Source: an uncultured Arenicella sp. (lineage in GTDB: Bacteria > Pseudomonadota > Gammaproteobacteria > Arenicellales > Arenicellaceae). From it: a DNA stretch of 64,000 nt. The translations under genes were made by a program, and so were the position numbers. Location of the stretch: positions 42,028 through 106,027 of the forward strand of contig CALINO010000001.1 in assembly GCA_938045295.1 (NCBI GenBank). The letters run 5' to 3'. Below the pieces are notes generated by a model that was not told the DNA's origin, ran no database searches, and saw only the letters and a list, made by a program, of their open reading frames with translations. This document shows positions 16,076 to 25,976 of the stretch, in pieces (the stretch's first letter is position 1; the number at the start of each line of letters is the position of its first letter).

Positions 16076-17869
16076 TTATGTATTAGGTTTACTAGCAAGC
16101 CATTGTTCAATAATATTTTCGAGTATTGAGAGAGGTATTGCGCCGTTCTCCAAGACTTTGTCGTGAAACTCCCGCACATCAAAAGAGTCACCTAATTGTT
16201 GCTCAGCTTTCGCGCGCAGCTCACGAATTTTTAGCTCGCCAATTTTGTATGCCAGTGCTTGGCCTGGCCATGTGATGTAGCGGTCTACTTCCGACACTAT
16301 ATTGTTCATTGATAAGCCTGAGTTTTCGGCCATATAATCGATGGCTTGTTGGCGTGTCCAACCTTTGCTGTGCAGACCGGTGTCCACCACCAAGCGGCAA
16401 GCACGCCACATTTCATACGACAAGCGCCCAAAGTTTGTATAGGGAGTTTGGTAAAAGCCGACTTCCAAACCGAGGCGTTCACTGTAAAGCCCCCAGCCTT
16501 CAATAAACACGGTTTGGCCGCCGTATTTGCGAAAATTTGGCAGATCAAGTTCTTGTGCTAAGGCAATCTGCAAGTGATGCCCGGGTACCGCTTCATGCAA
16601 AGACAATGCTTCAAGCTGATACAAAGGCCGAGTATCGAGCAGCGATGTGTTTACGAAATAAAAGCCAGCGCGCGAACCATCGCCAGCGGGGCGTTGGTAA
16701 TAGGCCGTGGTTGTTTTTTCGGCTATGTCTTTTGGTATTTCTTTTAAGCCATACGGCATGCGCGGCAATTTGCCAAACAGCTTGGGCAGTTCTCCATCCA
16801 TTTTTTTGGAAATGGTTGCCACTGCTTGCATTCGTTCTTCCGGTGTTTTTGGGTAAAAATCGGGGTTGGTTTTAAGAAATTCTAACCACGCTTTAAAGTC
16901 GCCTTTGAAGTTGGCTTGTTTGATCACTTCGTTCATTTCTGAACGAATACGGCTAACTTCGCTTAAGCCAATCTTGTACACATCGTCGGCACTTAAATTT
17001 GTGGTGGTAAAAAAACGAACGCGATGTTCATAATAATCACCGCCACCGGGAAGGGAGTCAGTGCCCACTTTTTTATTACATTTGGGTGCGTAAGACGTTT
17101 GATAGAAATTGTGGAACTTCGACAGCGCGGGTATCAATTTGTCTTTAATGCTCGCAGCCGCTTGCTGTTTTAGCGCGTTAAACTTTTTAGCATCAACCAC
17201 GCTGGGCTTGGTTGAAAACGGCTGCATAAATGCGCTGTCTTCTGCCTTGTCAACCACATGAGCTTTAATTGATTTTTCATAACCTCGCATGGGCTCACAC
17301 GGTTGTACCCAGCCAGCATCAAGACCGGCCTGAATTCTTGCGGTGGCTTGTTCAAGAAAGGCAGGCATCTGGTTTAAGCGCGCAACATAACTCTCGTAAT
17401 CCTTTGTGTTGAAAAAAGGTAAGCGCCCAACCATTGAGGTTAATTGCAAATGTGGCCCGCCACGATTGGTTAATATCATGTACTTCGCGCCGCCATAATT
17501 AGCGGCCGCAACTTGGTTTTCCAAGTCGAGTTTCAACAGAGAATGATTGAGTTGGTTGGGCGCTGATAAATTATCAGTACTGATGTTGTTTAGCCGAGTA
17601 AGAAACGCATTAGCAGCGTCGACTGAAGCCTCATAGGCTTTTAGTGAAGGGTCAGGCAATAACGCATCATAGTCTCTCACGCCCAAGCTGGTAGCAAACG
17701 TAGGATTCTCAGCCAGAACGCGCTCCCAATGATCGTCTAACAAGTTTTGAAACCGCTGATTAGCTTCAACATCAGCTGAGTTTTGCGCAATAGCGCTAAG
17801 GCTATAGGCTAGAAATACAATCAGTGTCAGCAGGGTTGCGGCTAAGTGTTTTTGGAGTGTTATGTGCAT
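16076..17869 (-). CDS. DUF885 family exported protein (gluzincin-like peptidase)
   Basis: Protein of 597 aa, placed at ATG 17869 because a GAGG site precedes it and a clean signal peptide (LLTLIVFLAYSLSAIA-Q) begins there; the ORF-track start at 18001 adds 44 residues of no sense. The body matches DUF885: NxFATSLGVRDYD-like N-terminus, ARIQAGLDAGWVQP, and the metal-site motif LHEAVPGHHLQ, in which the HExxxGHH arrangement resembles zinc peptidases. Probably periplasmic; substrate unknown. It is divergent from the fasciclin gene. Confidence 0.9.
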   Translation of the reverse strand: MHITLQKHLAATLLTLIVFLAYSLSAIAQNSADVEANQRFQNLLDDHWERVLAENPTFATSLGVRDYDALLPDPSLKAYEASVDAANAFLTRLNNISTDNLSAPNQLNHSLLKLDLENQVAAANYGGAKYMILTNRGGPHLQLTSMVGRLPFFNTKDYESYVARLNQMPAFLEQATARIQAGLDAGWVQPCEPMRGYEKSIKAHVVDKAEDSAFMQPFSTKPSVVDAKKFNALKQQAAASIKDKLIPALSKFHNFYQTSYAPKCNKKVGTDSLPGGGDYYEHRVRFFTTTNLSADDVYKIGLSEVSRIRSEMNEVIKQANFKGDFKAWLEFLKTNPDFYPKTPEERMQAVATISKKMDGELPKLFGKLPRMPYGLKEIPKDIAEKTTTAYYQRPAGDGSRAGFYFVNTSLLDTRPLYQLEALSLHEAVPGHHLQIALAQELDLPNFRKYGGQTVFIEGWGLYSERLGLEVGFYQTPYTNFGRLSYEMWRACRLVVDTGLHSKGWTRQQAIDYMAENSGLSMNNIVSEVDRYITWPGQALAYKIGELKIRELRAKAEQQLGDSFDVREFHDKVLENGAIPLSILENIIEQWLASKPNT

Positions 17870-18268
17870 TTGCCAGCCTCGTGGTTTGTGATGATAGGGG
17901 TAACACCTATCAAGATATTGACAATAACACAGCCTGTTAATGCTGATAAAAGGAGCAAATTCATAAAAATATAAAAAACACAAATACATGCACTGAGTCA
18001 AATTATCTGGCTTTTGAGTGCAACATTACAGTCATTGATTTGGCAACGACGGTTTGTTTCCTGTGATAACGACACACAACCAAGTTTGCTTATTGTGCTA
18101 AAGGCGTTGCCAACATCACAAAAAATAGACATATGTTTGTTGCTGACAACGGCTGTGATTATTTGATCACCAACTTCAATTAATGGTAACCCTGTTTGCA
18201 CACGCGATAAACGAATTAAAGATTATGGTACCTCCTTCATAACAACTAACTACCTATGAGGAACTCTA
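17870..18268. promoter_or_regulatory. Divergent region, DUF885 / fasciclin genes
   Basis: 399 bp without a credible gene; the track ORF at 17998-18201 is unsupported. A strong ribosome site (GAGGAA) precedes the fasciclin start. I found no confident sigma70 boxes or terminator in it. Confidence 0.4.
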
Positions 18269-18787
18269 ATGAATATCAAATCAATCTTATCTGCCGTTGC
18301 AATCATTGCGTCATTTGCCGTTGCGTCTGTCAGTTTTGCCGGTGACGATTATGGTAAAAAAAACAAAAAAGACATTGTTGAAACAGCGGTGGCTGCAGGT
18401 TCATTCAATACTTTGGCTGCAGCATTAACCGAAGCGGGGCTAATCGAAACCTTAAAAGGTGATGGGCCATTCACTGTATTTGCCCCAACCGACGAAGCGT
18501 TTAATAAAATTCCTGCTGATCAGTTAACGGCTATTTTGGCTGATAAAGAATTGCTGACCAGCATTCTTACTTACCATGTGGTGGCGGGCAAAGTGTTGGC
18601 TGAAGACGTGGTGAAATTAGAGGCCGCTACCAGTTTGCAAGGCACTGATATTGCCGTTTCTACTGACGACGGTGTTAAGGTAAACAATGCATCGGTGATT
18701 AAAGCCGACATCATTACCAGTAACGGGGTTATTCATGTTATTGATACGGTGCTAGTACCTGAAGCGAACGCGGCTTCATCTGAGTAA
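18269..18787 (+). CDS. Fasciclin (FAS1) domain protein, secreted
   Basis: Protein of 172 aa with a signal peptide (residues 1-24, SVSFA-G) and one FAS1 domain: [19 protein letters not shown], then [34 protein letters not shown] and [12 protein letters not shown] at the end. FAS1 domains mediate adhesion or bind small molecules outside the cytoplasm. The start has a strong GAGGAA site; a good intrinsic terminator follows, so it is a single-gene transcript, probably well expressed. Confidence 0.95.
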   Translation: MNIKSILSAVAIIASFAVASVSFAGDDYGKKNKKDIVETAVAAGSFNTLAAALTEAGLIETLKGDGPFTVFAPTDEAFNKIPADQLTAILADKELLTSILTYHVVAGKVLAEDVVKLEAATSLQGTDIAVSTDDGVKVNNASVIKADIITSNGVIHVIDTVLVPEANAASSE

Positions 18788-18818
18788 ATTCTGAAATTAG
18801 GTTTCATTCTACCGCTTT

Positions 18819-18849
18819 AAATGGTCGCCTTTGGGCGGCCATTTTTATT
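18819..18849 (+). terminator. Intrinsic terminator after the fasciclin gene
   Basis: AAATGGTCGCC pairs with GGCGGCCATTT (one G-T pair) around a 4-nt TTTG loop, followed by TTATT. It lies 32 nt after the stop. Confidence 0.85.
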
Positions 18850-18943
18850 GAGTCAAAGAAAACTACGTATTGAGGCATGGTCATCTACTGGTCGGCTTGC
18901 CTGCCTAGCCGGCCAGCAAGGTGTTGTCGCTGTCACTGCTACT

Positions 18944-19864
18944 TTACCTCTGAAGTATCGCCTTACCGCGTTCTTTTTTATAACTTTCGTAGGTGCTTGC
19001 TCGGCCTTCCCATGGCGCTTGAGAGTCAAAGTAATTCGGCTGTTCGGCTTTGATATAGTCTTGCAGTTCGGTTGATATTTGTGAGGGTGAGTTGATTTTA
19101 GAAGCGACCCCTCGCCACATGACAAAGCCGGGCGCTCCGTCCATCAATAACCACGGTTCCCATGAGAGAAAAGCGGTCCAGAACAAGGTGTAGTCAACGC
19201 GCGTAAGAGTGGGGTCATTGATTTCGTCGGCGGAAACTACGTAGCTGGTTTCTGAGCCAAAATGAAACTCTTCTCCGGAACTTTCACGCGGCCATTGATC
19301 TGGCGGAAAAGGCGTTTCAAAGGTGCCGCCGCGCTGTTCTGTAAACCACAGTTTGTCTCCTGTGGTTTGCCATTCAGATTGCTCTTTGTTCTCTATCGAT
19401 TCTTTGGTATGAATCACCTCATTGCCACCGTAACGAAAATGAAAAGGTGAAACCGTTTCATCCGTAATAGGGTTGGTGAGTGAATTCAGTGGTGCTTTTG
19501 AATCAAGGTCGCCGAAGTAGCCAATATCGAAACTGCGTTGTGAGTAAGAGCCGTCATCTAACGGGTTCCAAATCGAACGGGCAAGGCCATGAAAACTGCA
19601 AATGGGGGCAGGGGCTTTGTTGGGCGCAATGCCCCAGAGCGTGCCATCTAACGCCACATACACATCTTCTTGCTCAAGGCTGCCGATTAATTTGATGTGG
19701 GTCTTTAAGTCGTGTTCAGCTGGGTGGGTGGGTTTGCTGCCTGTTATAGGGCGTTGCCCGGCACCGTAGCTTGCCGTTGATAGCAGTGTCATTCCAGCGC
19801 CGAACTTGAGCAAGTTGCGCCGATTAAAGGTAACGCCTGATTGAGCATTGAGTAGGTTAAGCAT
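18944..19864 (-). CDS. DUF1838 family protein, Tat-type signal
   Basis: Protein of 306 aa with a twin-arginine-like leader (NRRNLLKFGAGMTLL). The body matches DUF1838: a WGIAPNKAPAPICSFHGLARSIW segment in outline and the C-terminal TLFWTAFLSWEPWLLMDGAPGFVMWRG region. The function of this family is unknown; it likely acts in the periplasm. It is the last gene of a minus-strand set behind an alpha/beta-hydrolase and a TonB receptor. Gap to the hydrolase is 82 nt, so shared transcription is probable but not certain. Confidence 0.85.
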   Translation of the reverse strand: MLNLLNAQSGVTFNRRNLLKFGAGMTLLSTASYGAGQRPITGSKPTHPAEHDLKTHIKLIGSLEQEDVYVALDGTLWGIAPNKAPAPICSFHGLARSIWNPLDDGSYSQRSFDIGYFGDLDSKAPLNSLTNPITDETVSPFHFRYGGNEVIHTKESIENKEQSEWQTTGDKLWFTEQRGGTFETPFPPDQWPRESSGEEFHFGSETSYVVSADEINDPTLTRVDYTLFWTAFLSWEPWLLMDGAPGFVMWRGVASKINSPSQISTELQDYIKAEQPNYFDSQAPWEGRASTYESYKKERGKAILQR

Positions 19865-19946
19865 GGTGATACCTTAGCAAGCTATCTATGCAAGTGTATG
19901 CAATAAACGCTAAATATGTCTGGTTTTAACGAGGTCTGTCTGACGG

Positions 19947-20807
19947 TTAGACAAGCGCGGCTTGTTCGAGCAATTCTGAAAGCAGGGCTGGTTCGGTTAC
20001 CATGGCGTCGTGACCAGTGTCCATTTGAATGTACTTCCAGCTGTTATCACTTTTAATTCGCTGCGCTATGGCACCGATATTTGACTCTAGCATGGGGTTT
20101 ACACAGTGCAAATAGACTTTGTGTAGCCCCTGCAATGTGTCTTCTTTTAATGAAATGGTGTCTAGCCACGTTTTCAGAGGGTGAGCTGTGAGAGATTCAT
20201 TAACCCACTTAAGATTTTCGGTGTCTGACGCTGGAATGCCAAACGTTACCGCGGGTGGCGGAGGCATTCTAATGCCATCAGGCGACAATTCGCGCACGCT
20301 TTTTTCGATGCCTGCGATCATATCTGGGTCTTTCGGCAAGCCGCTTGTTATCAGGCTGTCGTTGTTTTCTGGAACAATGGCATCTAAGTAAACAATGCTT
20401 TTAATTTTAGAACGTAATTTGTCGGCCACGCCGGTAATTACCATACCGCCATAAGAGTGGCCGACAAGTACGAAGTCGTTTAGGTCGTTGGCATTTATAT
20501 AATCTAGAATATCTTGAATGTGTGTTTCTAAGCTCACACTCTCATCTAATAGATGAGATTCCTCAGCCAACCCAGTGAGAGTGGGGGCATGAGTGACGTG
20601 GCCTTTTTGCTGCAGCTCTTGTTCTACGTATTTCCAACACCAGCCGCCATGCCAAGCACCATGAACAAGGACAAAAGTTTGGCTATTTGGCACGTTAGAT
20701 TCACCTGCTGATTCATCATTATTCTTGTTAGCTGCATCTGCCGCCAAGCCTTTGTTAAGGCTGACGGCAGATACTAGGCTAGCGATTATTGCTTCTCGAC
20801 GATTCAC
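19947..20807 (-). CDS. Alpha/beta-hydrolase, exported (esterase-like)
   Basis: Protein of 286 aa with an N-terminal MNRREAIIASLVSAVSLNKGLA leader, likely Tat-type. The fold is shown by FVLVHGAWHGGWCW (oxyanion hole), the nucleophile elbow GHSYGG, IVYLDAIVPE for the acid region, and the C-terminal GHDAMVTEP His. The pattern is that of the salicylate/methyl-ester esterase group (plant MES-like). Substrate unknown. Placed between a TonB receptor gene and a DUF1838 gene, so hydrolysis of an imported ester is a reasonable guess. Confidence 0.88.
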   Translation of the reverse strand: MNRREAIIASLVSAVSLNKGLAADAANKNNDESAGESNVPNSQTFVLVHGAWHGGWCWKYVEQELQQKGHVTHAPTLTGLAEESHLLDESVSLETHIQDILDYINANDLNDFVLVGHSYGGMVITGVADKLRSKIKSIVYLDAIVPENNDSLITSGLPKDPDMIAGIEKSVRELSPDGIRMPPPPAVTFGIPASDTENLKWVNESLTAHPLKTWLDTISLKEDTLQGLHKVYLHCVNPMLESNIGAIAQRIKSDNSWKYIQMDTGHDAMVTEPALLSELLEQAALV

Positions 20808-20859
20808 TATTCGCTCCTATTTTAATTTCTGTTGAATTTCAGTATTAAACTGTGAATTC

Positions 20860-23367
20860 TTAGAAATTATATTTAGCTCTTACTCCAACTTGGCGTTTGT
20901 CACGCAAACCTAAACGGTTTCCGATGCCATTGAAGTTAAAGAAACCACCTGGAGCAAGACGAACATCAAAACTTGTGTCTGCAAACGTCTGGGCTGAAGC
21001 CGGTGTGTTTTCATCAAACAAGTTGGTTACAAATAGCTCAATGTCGAAGCGCTCATTACGTAAACCGGTTCTAAGGTTTACATCAAATGCGCTGTCAACT
21101 TCGGTCAAGTTAGCATTCGATGTGTAATATTCGCCTGTGTAGAAGAAGTCACCTCGGAAGAAAAATTGGTCAAAACCTAATGTTTTAACGTCTTTTTCAT
21201 ACGTGGCATTCATTGACGCAGTTAACGATGGAAACTTAGGTGCTTCTTGGCCAGCAGGGTTAACATTTGGGCCAAAAACCAATCCAAACCTATCGGTACC
21301 ACCGCCATCAGGGAATGACGAAACTTCAGCATCGATGTACGCAAGAGAGCCGCCTAACGTCAGGCTTTCGGCAGCGGCAACGCTGAAATCTAGCTCAAAG
21401 CCATAGATATCGGTTGTTGCGCCATTTGAACTGAATATTACGGTTCTTCGTGGGTTAGCAGCGCCAGGGCGGTTGTCGGGTGCTGTTTCAATGGCTTGGA
21501 AAATTTCGTCAGAGCGCTCCATGTAAAAAGCAGCTAAGTTAAATGACGCGCGGCCATCCCACAGAGTTTGCTTCCAACCCAGTTCGTAGTTCTCTAGCTT
21601 TTCTTCGCCAAATGTATTAGCGGCGCCCGGCGAGCGTGATAACACGTCATCAAGGGCGGCCTGGTCTAGCTCAGCAACTTCTGGGTTAAAGCCACCAGGT
21701 AAGTTACCTTCACTGTAGGTAGCATAAACGGTTGTGTCGTCAGAAGGCTGCCATCTGAGAGTAGCACGAGGTAGAAAGTTCGTGATCTCAGCAGGCGACA
21801 AGCCTGGTACGTTTTCGTTTACAGTCTCGTCTATGATGGTGTCTTTTTGGTGACGCCCTTCAAGCGTTAATGAAAACTGATCGGTGAAAGAGTAATCTAC
21901 CGACGCGAAAACCCCAACGGTTTCAGCACCCGTTACCCTTGGTGTGGCTCTAAAGCTGTCGCCAAACGCAATGGGGAAGAATAGGTTGCTGATGGTGCCG
22001 CCCAGACTGGCAATCTCGACATCAACGTAACTTGCTCCAACAGCCCAGTTGAATTTGCCACTTGAACCTTGCAGGCGAGTTTCAATTGAAAAGTCTTCAA
22101 TTTCGTTGGCCACATAAGTGGTGAACGAATCATCCGGCGTTTGATCTAGCTCAGCAAACAAACCATAAGACTCTTCACTGTAGCCTGATAATAAGGTGAA
22201 CGTCATATCGTCGTTAATGTCGTAATCTAACTTCAAGCTAAGTCTTGTTTCTTCAAGGTCTAAACCAAAATCGTCTTTCTCAAACGGGCTAAACGTGAAG
22301 TCGTTTGCGAAGGCATTGGCCGAGGCGTTAAAGCGAGGGTCACTCGAAATCACCTGACGCCAGTTTTCTATTCGCTCAATGCCTGTGTTGATACCAATTT
22401 CATTTAACGGAATGCCATCGCCAGTGATGGTGCCACGGAAAATAGAGTTAGATCTTCCGCCTACACCAGGAACACACTGTGAATTCGAGCTTGGTATTAC
22501 AGAGTCGGCTCGATTTGCGGTACAGCTTGCATCAAGAATGAAACCGCCAAAATTGTGTGTGGCTGGCCCGAAAGCACCGCCGGTAATGGCTGATGCGCCA
22601 TCGTCCAACTCACGATACGACAGTCTGGTCTTGATTGTTAGGTCTTCGCTTGGTTCAAAGTAAAGCGTACCGTTAATGTTCCATTGCGACTCATCACCTA
22701 AGGTTTCGCCTGGAACCGCAAAGTTATCATGGTGGCCTTCAATGTCATCCGCTCTAACGCCTATGCGATACTTTACATTGCTTGAAATAGGCCCTTCGAT
22801 GCCTGCTGCAAGCCGGTATTCACCACGGCTAGCAACGGTTAGCTCGGCTTCGCCGGCAAACTCATCGCCTGGGTCTTTAGTGATGTAATTGATTGCACCA
22901 GAGAATGTGTTTCTTCCGTACAGTGCCGATTGAGGGCCTTTGGTAATTTCAATAAGTTGCAGCTCGTTCACACCAATTGATTGAATACCGCCCGATATGG
23001 CAACACCGTCTAAGAAGACAGTGGCTGTTTGTCTTAGCCGATCGCCAGTATCAAGAAAGATTCCTCGAAAGCGGGGAGTGGTGTTTACACGAGCATTGTT
23101 ATTTACGCCGCTGTTAAACTTTTCGATAAATAAGCCGGGTGTTGCCTTAGAAATATCAAGAATGCTATCAAAACCGCCCTGTTCTAGCTCAAGCTGCCCA
23201 AAAGCGCTGACAGCCAAAGGCGCGTCTTGAATTGTCTCAGCTCTTTTACGTGCGGTAACAACAATTTCTTCTAACACTAAATCAGCGTATGCTGGGAACG
23301 AGACACAAGGCGCCGTTAAAGCAAGGATGCATGCTTTGGCAAGTTTTGTTTTATATAGTTTTTTCAT
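20860..23367 (-). CDS. TonB-dependent outer-membrane receptor
   Basis: Large receptor of about 835 aa from ATG 23367, favoured because GAGG sits six bases upstream; starts at 23382 or 23403 are possible. Signal peptide to about PAYA-D, then the plug domain (EEIVVTARKRAETIQDAPLAVSAF, ... TKGPQSALYGRNTFSGAINYIT) and a beta-barrel ending in the aromatic YNF. The substrate is unknown; the sequence resembles the sphingomonad/gammaproteobacterial receptors used for non-siderophore organic compounds. It heads a gene set with a hydrolase and a DUF1838 protein and faces an AraC regulator. Confidence 0.92.
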   Translation of the reverse strand: MKKLYKTKLAKACILALTAPCVSFPAYADLVLEEIVVTARKRAETIQDAPLAVSAFGQLELEQGGFDSILDISKATPGLFIEKFNSGVNNNARVNTTPRFRGIFLDTGDRLRQTATVFLDGVAISGGIQSIGVNELQLIEITKGPQSALYGRNTFSGAINYITKDPGDEFAGEAELTVASRGEYRLAAGIEGPISSNVKYRIGVRADDIEGHHDNFAVPGETLGDESQWNINGTLYFEPSEDLTIKTRLSYRELDDGASAITGGAFGPATHNFGGFILDASCTANRADSVIPSSNSQCVPGVGGRSNSIFRGTITGDGIPLNEIGINTGIERIENWRQVISSDPRFNASANAFANDFTFSPFEKDDFGLDLEETRLSLKLDYDINDDMTFTLLSGYSEESYGLFAELDQTPDDSFTTYVANEIEDFSIETRLQGSSGKFNWAVGASYVDVEIASLGGTISNLFFPIAFGDSFRATPRVTGAETVGVFASVDYSFTDQFSLTLEGRHQKDTIIDETVNENVPGLSPAEITNFLPRATLRWQPSDDTTVYATYSEGNLPGGFNPEVAELDQAALDDVLSRSPGAANTFGEEKLENYELGWKQTLWDGRASFNLAAFYMERSDEIFQAIETAPDNRPGAANPRRTVIFSSNGATTDIYGFELDFSVAAAESLTLGGSLAYIDAEVSSFPDGGGTDRFGLVFGPNVNPAGQEAPKFPSLTASMNATYEKDVKTLGFDQFFFRGDFFYTGEYYTSNANLTEVDSAFDVNLRTGLRNERFDIELFVTNLFDENTPASAQTFADTSFDVRLAPGGFFNFNGIGNRLGLRDKRQVGVRAKYNF

Positions 23368-23444
23368 TTTTTTCCTCTTCATAAAACCTTCTATAAAATT
23401 CATCGCGAAAGCGACAAACTAATTCTGCAACACTTATTGTTATA

Positions 23445-23464
23445 ATGCTATATCAATATGCTAT
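23445..23464. promoter_or_regulatory. Direct repeat ATGCTAT-N6-ATGCTAT, candidate AraC operator
   Basis: Two identical 7-bp copies, 13 bp start to start, lie in the 150-bp gap between the TonB receptor and the divergent AraC-type gene. A TATAAT hexamer overlaps the first copy. Direct repeats near the promoter are the usual AraC-family binding arrangement. Confidence 0.45.
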
Positions 23465-23517
23465 TATTTGTGTACACTATAGGCTCGTATTCATGAGTCT
23501 ATATAGGAAATATTTTG

Positions 23518-24408
23518 ATGGATGGCGTCTTTAACAGTTCTAGAATGAGCGATTCGCGAGCAACTGGTTTAGATTCAGAGCATATGCATACCACAACCGG
23601 CGCTTTGCCGACGTCGGTCATGGTGCAAAAGTTAGACTGTTCCGCGAGCCCTCTTGATCGCTTGCATCAGGATGTGTTTGAGTTGTTCTTGCCCAGCCGG
23701 CCTCTGAGCTTGCATGAGGTATCTGGAGAGTTTCATCGTCAGTGCTTTAATTATCGAGTGGGTTCTATTGGCTTTAGCAACCCCGGGGTTGCATGGCGCA
23801 TTGAGTGGCAGGGAACGATAGAAGGGGCGCTGCTAATGTGGCAGCCTGAAGTAATGCAAAAAGCGGCATCGGCTCTTTTTGGTGAAGATATTTCACAACT
23901 AACTTGGCGTAAGGCGTTAGGTGACTACGTTCCTGCGATTGCTTATTTGGGGTTAGATATTGCTAACCAAGTGACTTCTGATTACCCAGCCGGAGAAAAA
24001 CACGTTGAATTACTCATTGAGGCGTTATTGTCATTGTGTTTGCGCCGATACGCGTCAACAAAGGTAAGAGATACGGCATTGGCCGGGATTATGAGTCGGC
24101 AAGTGCTGTTGGCTATTAACTTTATTAACGCGAACCTCACTGTTGAGTTTTCTATTGATGAAATATGCGCGCAGAGTGCGGTTTCAAAATCGCACCTAAA
24201 TAGGCTGTTTCGAACTGAAGTTGGTATTAGCACGTGGGAATATGTTCAGCGCCAACGGATTCAGCAGGCTGGAAAATTATTAAAAACATCGAACCATACA
24301 ATAGGCCACATTAGCATGTTACTTCGCTTTAATAGCCGCTCGAATTTCGCACGAAGGTTCTTTCTTGAGTACGGCTGCACACCCAGTGAATACAGAGAAC
24401 GAGGTTAA
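23518..24408 (+). CDS. AraC-family transcriptional regulator
   Basis: Regulator of 296 aa. The N-terminal 175 residues form a sensing domain without a recognised family signature. The C-terminal 100 residues hold the two helix-turn-helix units: FSIDEICAQSAVSKSHLNRLFR and the ARRFFLEYGCTPSEYR ending typical of AraC. ATG 23518 follows an AGGA site; the track starts one codon earlier at TTG. Its divergent position next to the TonB receptor suggests that it controls that gene set. Confidence 0.92.
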   Translation: MDGVFNSSRMSDSRATGLDSEHMHTTTGALPTSVMVQKLDCSASPLDRLHQDVFELFLPSRPLSLHEVSGEFHRQCFNYRVGSIGFSNPGVAWRIEWQGTIEGALLMWQPEVMQKAASALFGEDISQLTWRKALGDYVPAIAYLGLDIANQVTSDYPAGEKHVELLIEALLSLCLRRYASTKVRDTALAGIMSRQVLLAINFINANLTVEFSIDEICAQSAVSKSHLNRLFRTEVGISTWEYVQRQRIQQAGKLLKTSNHTIGHISMLLRFNSRSNFARRFFLEYGCTPSEYRERG

Positions 24409-24482
24409 TAGCTTGTTTTGAGCAATAATGTTTGTAGGCGTTCTCAAGAGCTGTTTTTTCTAATATTTATAGCTAAATTATT

Positions 24483-25679
24483 ATGTTACGAACATTAATT
24501 AAAGTCAGTTCTGTGCTGCTTATTGTCAATTTTTTTGTTTTCAACCTGGGCGCTTGTTCAACGTTTACGGCACGTGAACCTTCTCAAGGTATTGAGTTTG
24601 ATGCATCGGTATCGGGCGCGCAAAAATCAACTTTATTGGCGGGGCGTCAGCGGCTATTCAACCCTCAGCAGCGCAGTGACTTTAAAGAGGCGGTGACATT
24701 GCTAGAGAAGGCGACGCGCTCGAGATCTGTAAGCCCGTCAGTATGGATTGATCTGGGTTACGCATATTCAACCCAGAACCGCTTTAACGATTCTCGTCTG
24801 GCGTTGGCTAACGCGATGCAACACAGTGAGAGTTTATCTGCGGCTGAAGTAGGGTGGGTGGACGCATTGAGTGCTCGTATTGCGGACAATGCCGAGGATG
24901 AAATTAAGGCATGGAAAGCGTTAACTAAGTTACAGCCTAAAAACCGCTGGGTTTGGTATCGGCTTGGCGCTGTTCTTTATCGAATTCAACGTTACAGCGA
25001 AGCAAGTAATGCCTTTGAAAACGCACTGTTGATAGACTCGCTAGATCAAGCTTGGCAAGCCTCGCATATTCATTATTTAAACGCTAAGTCGTACTACCGG
25101 GCTGGTAAATTAGAGCAATCACGCATAGCCAGTTTGCCGGGGCAGCGTATTAAAATAAGCGAAAGAGCCAATTTTTATCGTCAAGCAATGGCCGAATTAG
25201 CCTTAGGGCACGATAAAAATATTCACGCTGTTATTAAAAAGTATCGTCGTCTGTCTGATACTCGACCGTCATTTGACGAGTCTGTCTTTCTCACCAATGT
25301 GGCAAACTTCTTTTTTGAGCTGGGAGACTACAGTTCCGCCATTGAGTACGCCAGTGCGGCTTACGACTTAAAGCCCGGTAACTATCAAACGTGGGCGTTG
25401 GCGTATGCGCTAACCGAAAGTGGTCGAGCATTAGAAGCGATTAAAGTATTGCAAAATAGCCCGCAAAAAACACCGCAAAAGCTACACACGCTTGCCGTTA
25501 CGGGCTGGGCTTATTATCGTTTAGGGCAACTGACTAAGGCGAGAGAATTTCTGCTTGCCGCCAAAGCGACTCAAGCTCGAAAGCATTACGGTGTTGAACG
25601 TGACCTTGCGATTGTTGAGCTTGCGTTAGCAAACCCAAATACGCCGCAAGTGGGTAGTGTTCGCTGGTTTGGCGACTGA
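24483..25679 (+). CDS. TPR-repeat lipoprotein
   Basis: Protein of 398 aa with a lipobox LGAC (Cys25) and no transmembrane segment afterwards, so it is predicted to be membrane-anchored in the periplasm. From about residue 60 to the end it consists of helical TPR-like repeats (for example VWIDLGYAYSTQNRFNDSRLAL and WAYYRLGQLTKAREFLLAAK). Gene neighbours downstream are an outer-membrane barrel and a CslA-like glycosyltransferase. TPR lipoproteins of this kind (AlgK in alginate) serve as secretin-type scaffolds in polysaccharide export, which gives a possible role. Confidence 0.8.
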   Translation: MLRTLIKVSSVLLIVNFFVFNLGACSTFTAREPSQGIEFDASVSGAQKSTLLAGRQRLFNPQQRSDFKEAVTLLEKATRSRSVSPSVWIDLGYAYSTQNRFNDSRLALANAMQHSESLSAAEVGWVDALSARIADNAEDEIKAWKALTKLQPKNRWVWYRLGAVLYRIQRYSEASNAFENALLIDSLDQAWQASHIHYLNAKSYYRAGKLEQSRIASLPGQRIKISERANFYRQAMAELALGHDKNIHAVIKKYRRLSDTRPSFDESVFLTNVANFFFELGDYSSAIEYASAAYDLKPGNYQTWALAYALTESGRALEAIKVLQNSPQKTPQKLHTLAVTGWAYYRLGQLTKAREFLLAAKATQARKHYGVERDLAIVELALANPNTPQVGSVRWFGD

Positions 25680-25976
25680 AAAAGAGTCAGTATTTATTTT
25701 TAGTGCTTTTATAACTTTGCCTTTACAACTGTGCTTTTAAAAAATAAGCGCATTACCAAGTGCTTGTTTATTAGAGCCTGTTAGACATCAAATACAACTC
25801 ATTTTAATTCCCCCGTTCTCACTTTCCGGTGTTGGTTTTCCTCCATTGTCTGATTAGTGAATTATCTTAATTGCAAAAAAATGCAATTGATTACCGCTAT
25901 TTAGGTTCTCTTTCTACAGTTAAACAAATTTATTGCTAAGCGGTAATTCGTTAGCAACAACTTACTAGGAGGCCCT
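25680..25976. promoter_or_regulatory. Intergenic region with palindrome AATTGCA/TGCAATT
   Basis: 297 bp without a gene. A perfect 7-bp inverted repeat (25869-25875 and 25882-25888) with an all-A 6-nt spacer lies about 90 bp before the barrel gene and may be an operator. The following gene has a strong AGGAGG site. Confidence 0.45.
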
